Shown here: in pieces, positions 61,663 through 64,000 of the stretch
How the letters are laid out: every line of letters starts with the position of its first letter
How positions within the stretch are numbered: position 1 is the stretch's first letter
Assembly: GCA_026874595.1 (NCBI GenBank)
Contig: CM049308.1
Span: forward strand, 23,650,367-23,714,366
Length of the DNA: 64,000 nucleotides
Source of the DNA: Sipunculus nudus
Taxonomy: Eukaryota > Annelida > Sipuncula > Golfingiida > Sipunculidae
Direction: 5' to 3'
Translations under genes and position numbers: made by a program
Notes under the pieces: generated by a model
What the model was told of the DNA's origin: nothing
What the model saw: the letters and a program-made list of their open reading frames with translations, nothing else
Database searches by the model: none

Positions 61663-64000
61663 GTATGTTAATATTTCAACTAGTGACTTACATTTCCGGT
61701 AGAAGGCGCCACTGTAGGTATGTCATGCCACACTGCGCAGAATCGGACTCGCAAGAGTTAGGTTTTGTGGGCGTAACAATAGGACTTCCACAATGCACCG
61801 CGGCTTCTAAATACACAAATGGCATAGATGAAAATGTGATGAAGAGGGTAATGTATTTCGATCAAGTACGTTGGATAGGAATCGTTTCCAGGCATATTGG
61901 ATACACATGATGAGTATTTTTGTGGTAAGGACTTTCAAGGTGTTTCCATGAAATGTAACAAATTTTGATTTTCAAGTTCGACAGTTCGCACATGTTCCGG
62001 CCGTCCCACAGTGGCTAACAATGAGAGGTTTCTTTTGAGTAGAAAAACGACCTCTGGCGGAAGGGTGACGTCACTTCGGTTATAAGCAATTGTTATCTTA
62101 TTTGCGGAACATATAGCCCTTTTGTTGCGCATGTGCGGATGAAAATTTCTGTTTACATTATGGAAGAGAAAGGCGAAAAGAACCTACGATTGATAGAAAT
62201 TTAATTTCCTTTCCCGCTATTCAATCAATGAAATAAAGGTCTATATTTTTCAGTGTTGGTTTTATATGAAATTAACACATCATTTTAAACGAGGATTTAA
62301 GATAAGATGAGGTATAAAGAAAACGTCCCGTTACTAAACCTGCCATTCTTATTAAAGCGACCTTAAAAGTCCAGGTTTTTGTCCGTGTGGTCCGCCAATC
62401 TGTTGAAACTGTCAGATTTTGGTCTCTCTTGTTCTCACCTGTCATATTGGCGGCAAAGACAGTCAGGTCTTTGGCAGTTTCTTTATGGATACAGCAGGGT
62501 TTTGCGTTACCTCTACGTTCCAATCCCGTCAATTAAGTCAGCATTAAAATATTTAGATAAAAGTGTTGCAAAGTCGTCCCTTTCCGACGATCCCTTAAAT
62601 CATTCAATAAGGAGATCAGAGAACAATTGTCTATACCCTGTGTTGTTCATATGCGCGCGCGGTGAGAAACGCTTTTTTTTTTATTCAATGACCTTAGGAA
62701 CACGCTTTGGCAACTTTAATTAGCAACTATTTTTACCTCAGTCTATATGTTGGTGCATGAAACACTTAATTTGTTCTGATGTGCGAGCTTGTGTATAACT
62801 TACATAAATAAAACTTTGTGACATATTTATATCACCGAAGTTGGTTTCGAAATTCCAACGTGTTCGCGGATATTTCAAATTGAGGTATGCAGGGGGCGAG
62901 CACTGTGTTAACAAACGCTTGGTATCATTCCAATCTTACTTCTGGCGGTTGTGTGCGCTCTCCTGGCACATTGTTCTTTAAAATTCGACATTTTATACCT
63001 AAATAAACCTCAATCCACAACATTCATCCTATAACATGAGACAAAAGGCTCTTATACACAGTCGGAAAAAGGATACGATAGTCTAGACTCTGTCAACGTT
63101 ATTTATACATACAGAAGTTCACTCAACACGTTCTTCATATATCTAAATTCAAAGTAACTCATATGAATTTTCCTATATTTTAGATATTATTTGCCAATCT
63201 TTGTACGGATTTCAGACACGGCTTTTTCCTTTGTAGACACTCAAATACGAGCCTAGACTACATGGGAAAACATGATAGGAGGACCAAAAAATAAACCCGA
63301 AAAAAAACCAAGTATCTTTCTGAAGACGGAAACTTTTTCCTAAACAATTACATAAAACTAGACATGTACAGAGTAATTTCTGACATTTGGCACGATTTGT
63401 GAGGCCTTGTGACGTTATAGACTGTCAGGTTGTGAAACAAAACTGTCTATCACACATGGGCGTAACATAATACTCGAGATACTCTGATCTCTTTCCATAA
63501 AACTTACTTATGCAATACCTCAGACCATATCTCAGAAAAAGTTCGTTTTTGGAACCCTTTAAATTTCCTATAGCACGTAAATATATGGAAAAAAACGGTT
63601 CTTCAATTGACTTTAGCTTTAAAGGTCCCTGGAAGAACCTTGTTTGATTCTTTTCACTGGACTGAGAAATTAACGTATGTATGATGAAATGATATTGCAC
63701 TTCATGAGAGCTAAACGATTAGTCAAAGTTATCAAACTTTAAAAGTTCTTTCCTACATTTTAATTTATTTCCATGCAACCAGACTGAACTAATGCCCCTT
63801 TCATACAGCGAATGTAATACGGGTTGAAACCATTTTAAATGCGACTTGAGACTTTTCAAGACAATCCAAAGCGTATACCGTTTTGGCAAAATCGTTTTGA
63901 ATCCAGCTTAGGATGTAGAGTCAAACCGTTTTCAATGCAAATCGAATTAACCGCTACGTAAAAGTGCCATCCGAAAGTTCTCTTCGCATCCAAAATGGTT
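61663..64000. other. Gene C intron 3 and window end
   Basis: Apart from the repeat at 61950-62068 nothing recognised. I looked for the VPNQP-type exon 4 and the EDDAIAY exon 5 and saw neither. Open frames at 62272-62532 and 62379-62723 lie on opposite strands of the same DNA and have no familiar motif. Confidence 0.5.
61950..62068 (+). repeat. Dispersed repeat after gene C exon 3, copy 2
   Basis: ACAAATTTTGATTTT, CCGGCCGTCCCACAGTG and ACGACCTCTGGCGGAAGGGT, same order and spacing as the copy in intron 1. Confidence 0.75.

Noticed and set aside
62272-62723. Opposite-strand open frames after gene C exon 3
   Set aside because: No recognised motif, no supporting splice pattern consistent with the family, and overlapping frames on both strands.

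Overview
This window looks like genomic DNA from an animal, most likely a marine invertebrate. It is AT-rich, the genes are broken into many small exons with GT/AG introns, and the rest is microsatellites, tandem arrays, SINE/MITE-like repeats and decayed retroelements. The style of the tandem arrays (CGTCCGTC-rich leaders, GTGACCTTGACCTT monomers) resembles molluscs and other lophotrochozoans. That is an impression, not a proof. No prokaryotic operon, rRNA, functional tRNA or CRISPR array was seen.

The only host protein-coding genes recognised are three copies of one family: secreted proteins of the PhoPQ-activated pathogenicity-related (PqaA, PF10142) type, which includes the Dictyostelium autocrine proliferation repressor AprA. 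The ORF track hides them because exons are 39-142 bases. Gene A (+, visible exons 4237-25620) lacks its first exons in the window. Gene B (-, 57091 down to 34352) runs from signal peptide to stop. Gene C (+, from 60108) shows its first three exons and runs off the right edge. A and B are convergent; B and C are divergent with about 3 kb between start codons. The eleven exons that A and B share have identical lengths (114, 93, 99, 130, 118, 94, 39, 89, 73, 72, 138) and identical phases, so they are duplicates. Putative alpha/beta-hydrolase residues (Ser in GGSKRGW, Asp in SDEFF, His in NTGHS) are present in both. One exon, expected to encode the conserved VPNQP-like segment between exons 3 and 5, could not be found in gene B, although the phases require it.

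Layout: 1-1117 promoter-like DNA with CCAAT boxes; 1118-2023 solo LTR; 2313-2880 decayed LINE reverse transcriptase; 4237-25620 gene A, whose introns hold a MITE (6031-6328), a second decayed LINE (7290-8370), a ~340-bp tandem array (11755-13330) and a 6.7-kb LTR retrotransposon (14361-21052); 25621-34351 intergenic repeats including two SINE types, a TACGC-studded element and a 448-bp duplication; 34352-57091 gene B with a 278-bp array, another SINE copy, MITEs and a 145-bp array in introns; 57092-60107 divergent intergenic DNA with a second ~145-bp array; 60108-64000 start of gene C.

The retrotransposon is the most unusual mobile element. Its reverse transcriptase, RNase H and integrase are of Ty3/Gypsy type, but the order is gag-protease-integrase-RT-RNase H, the Copia-like order known from the Gmr1 group. 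It is dead: in-frame stops, frameshifts, a deletion in RT, a changed protease active site and a changed integrase zinc finger.
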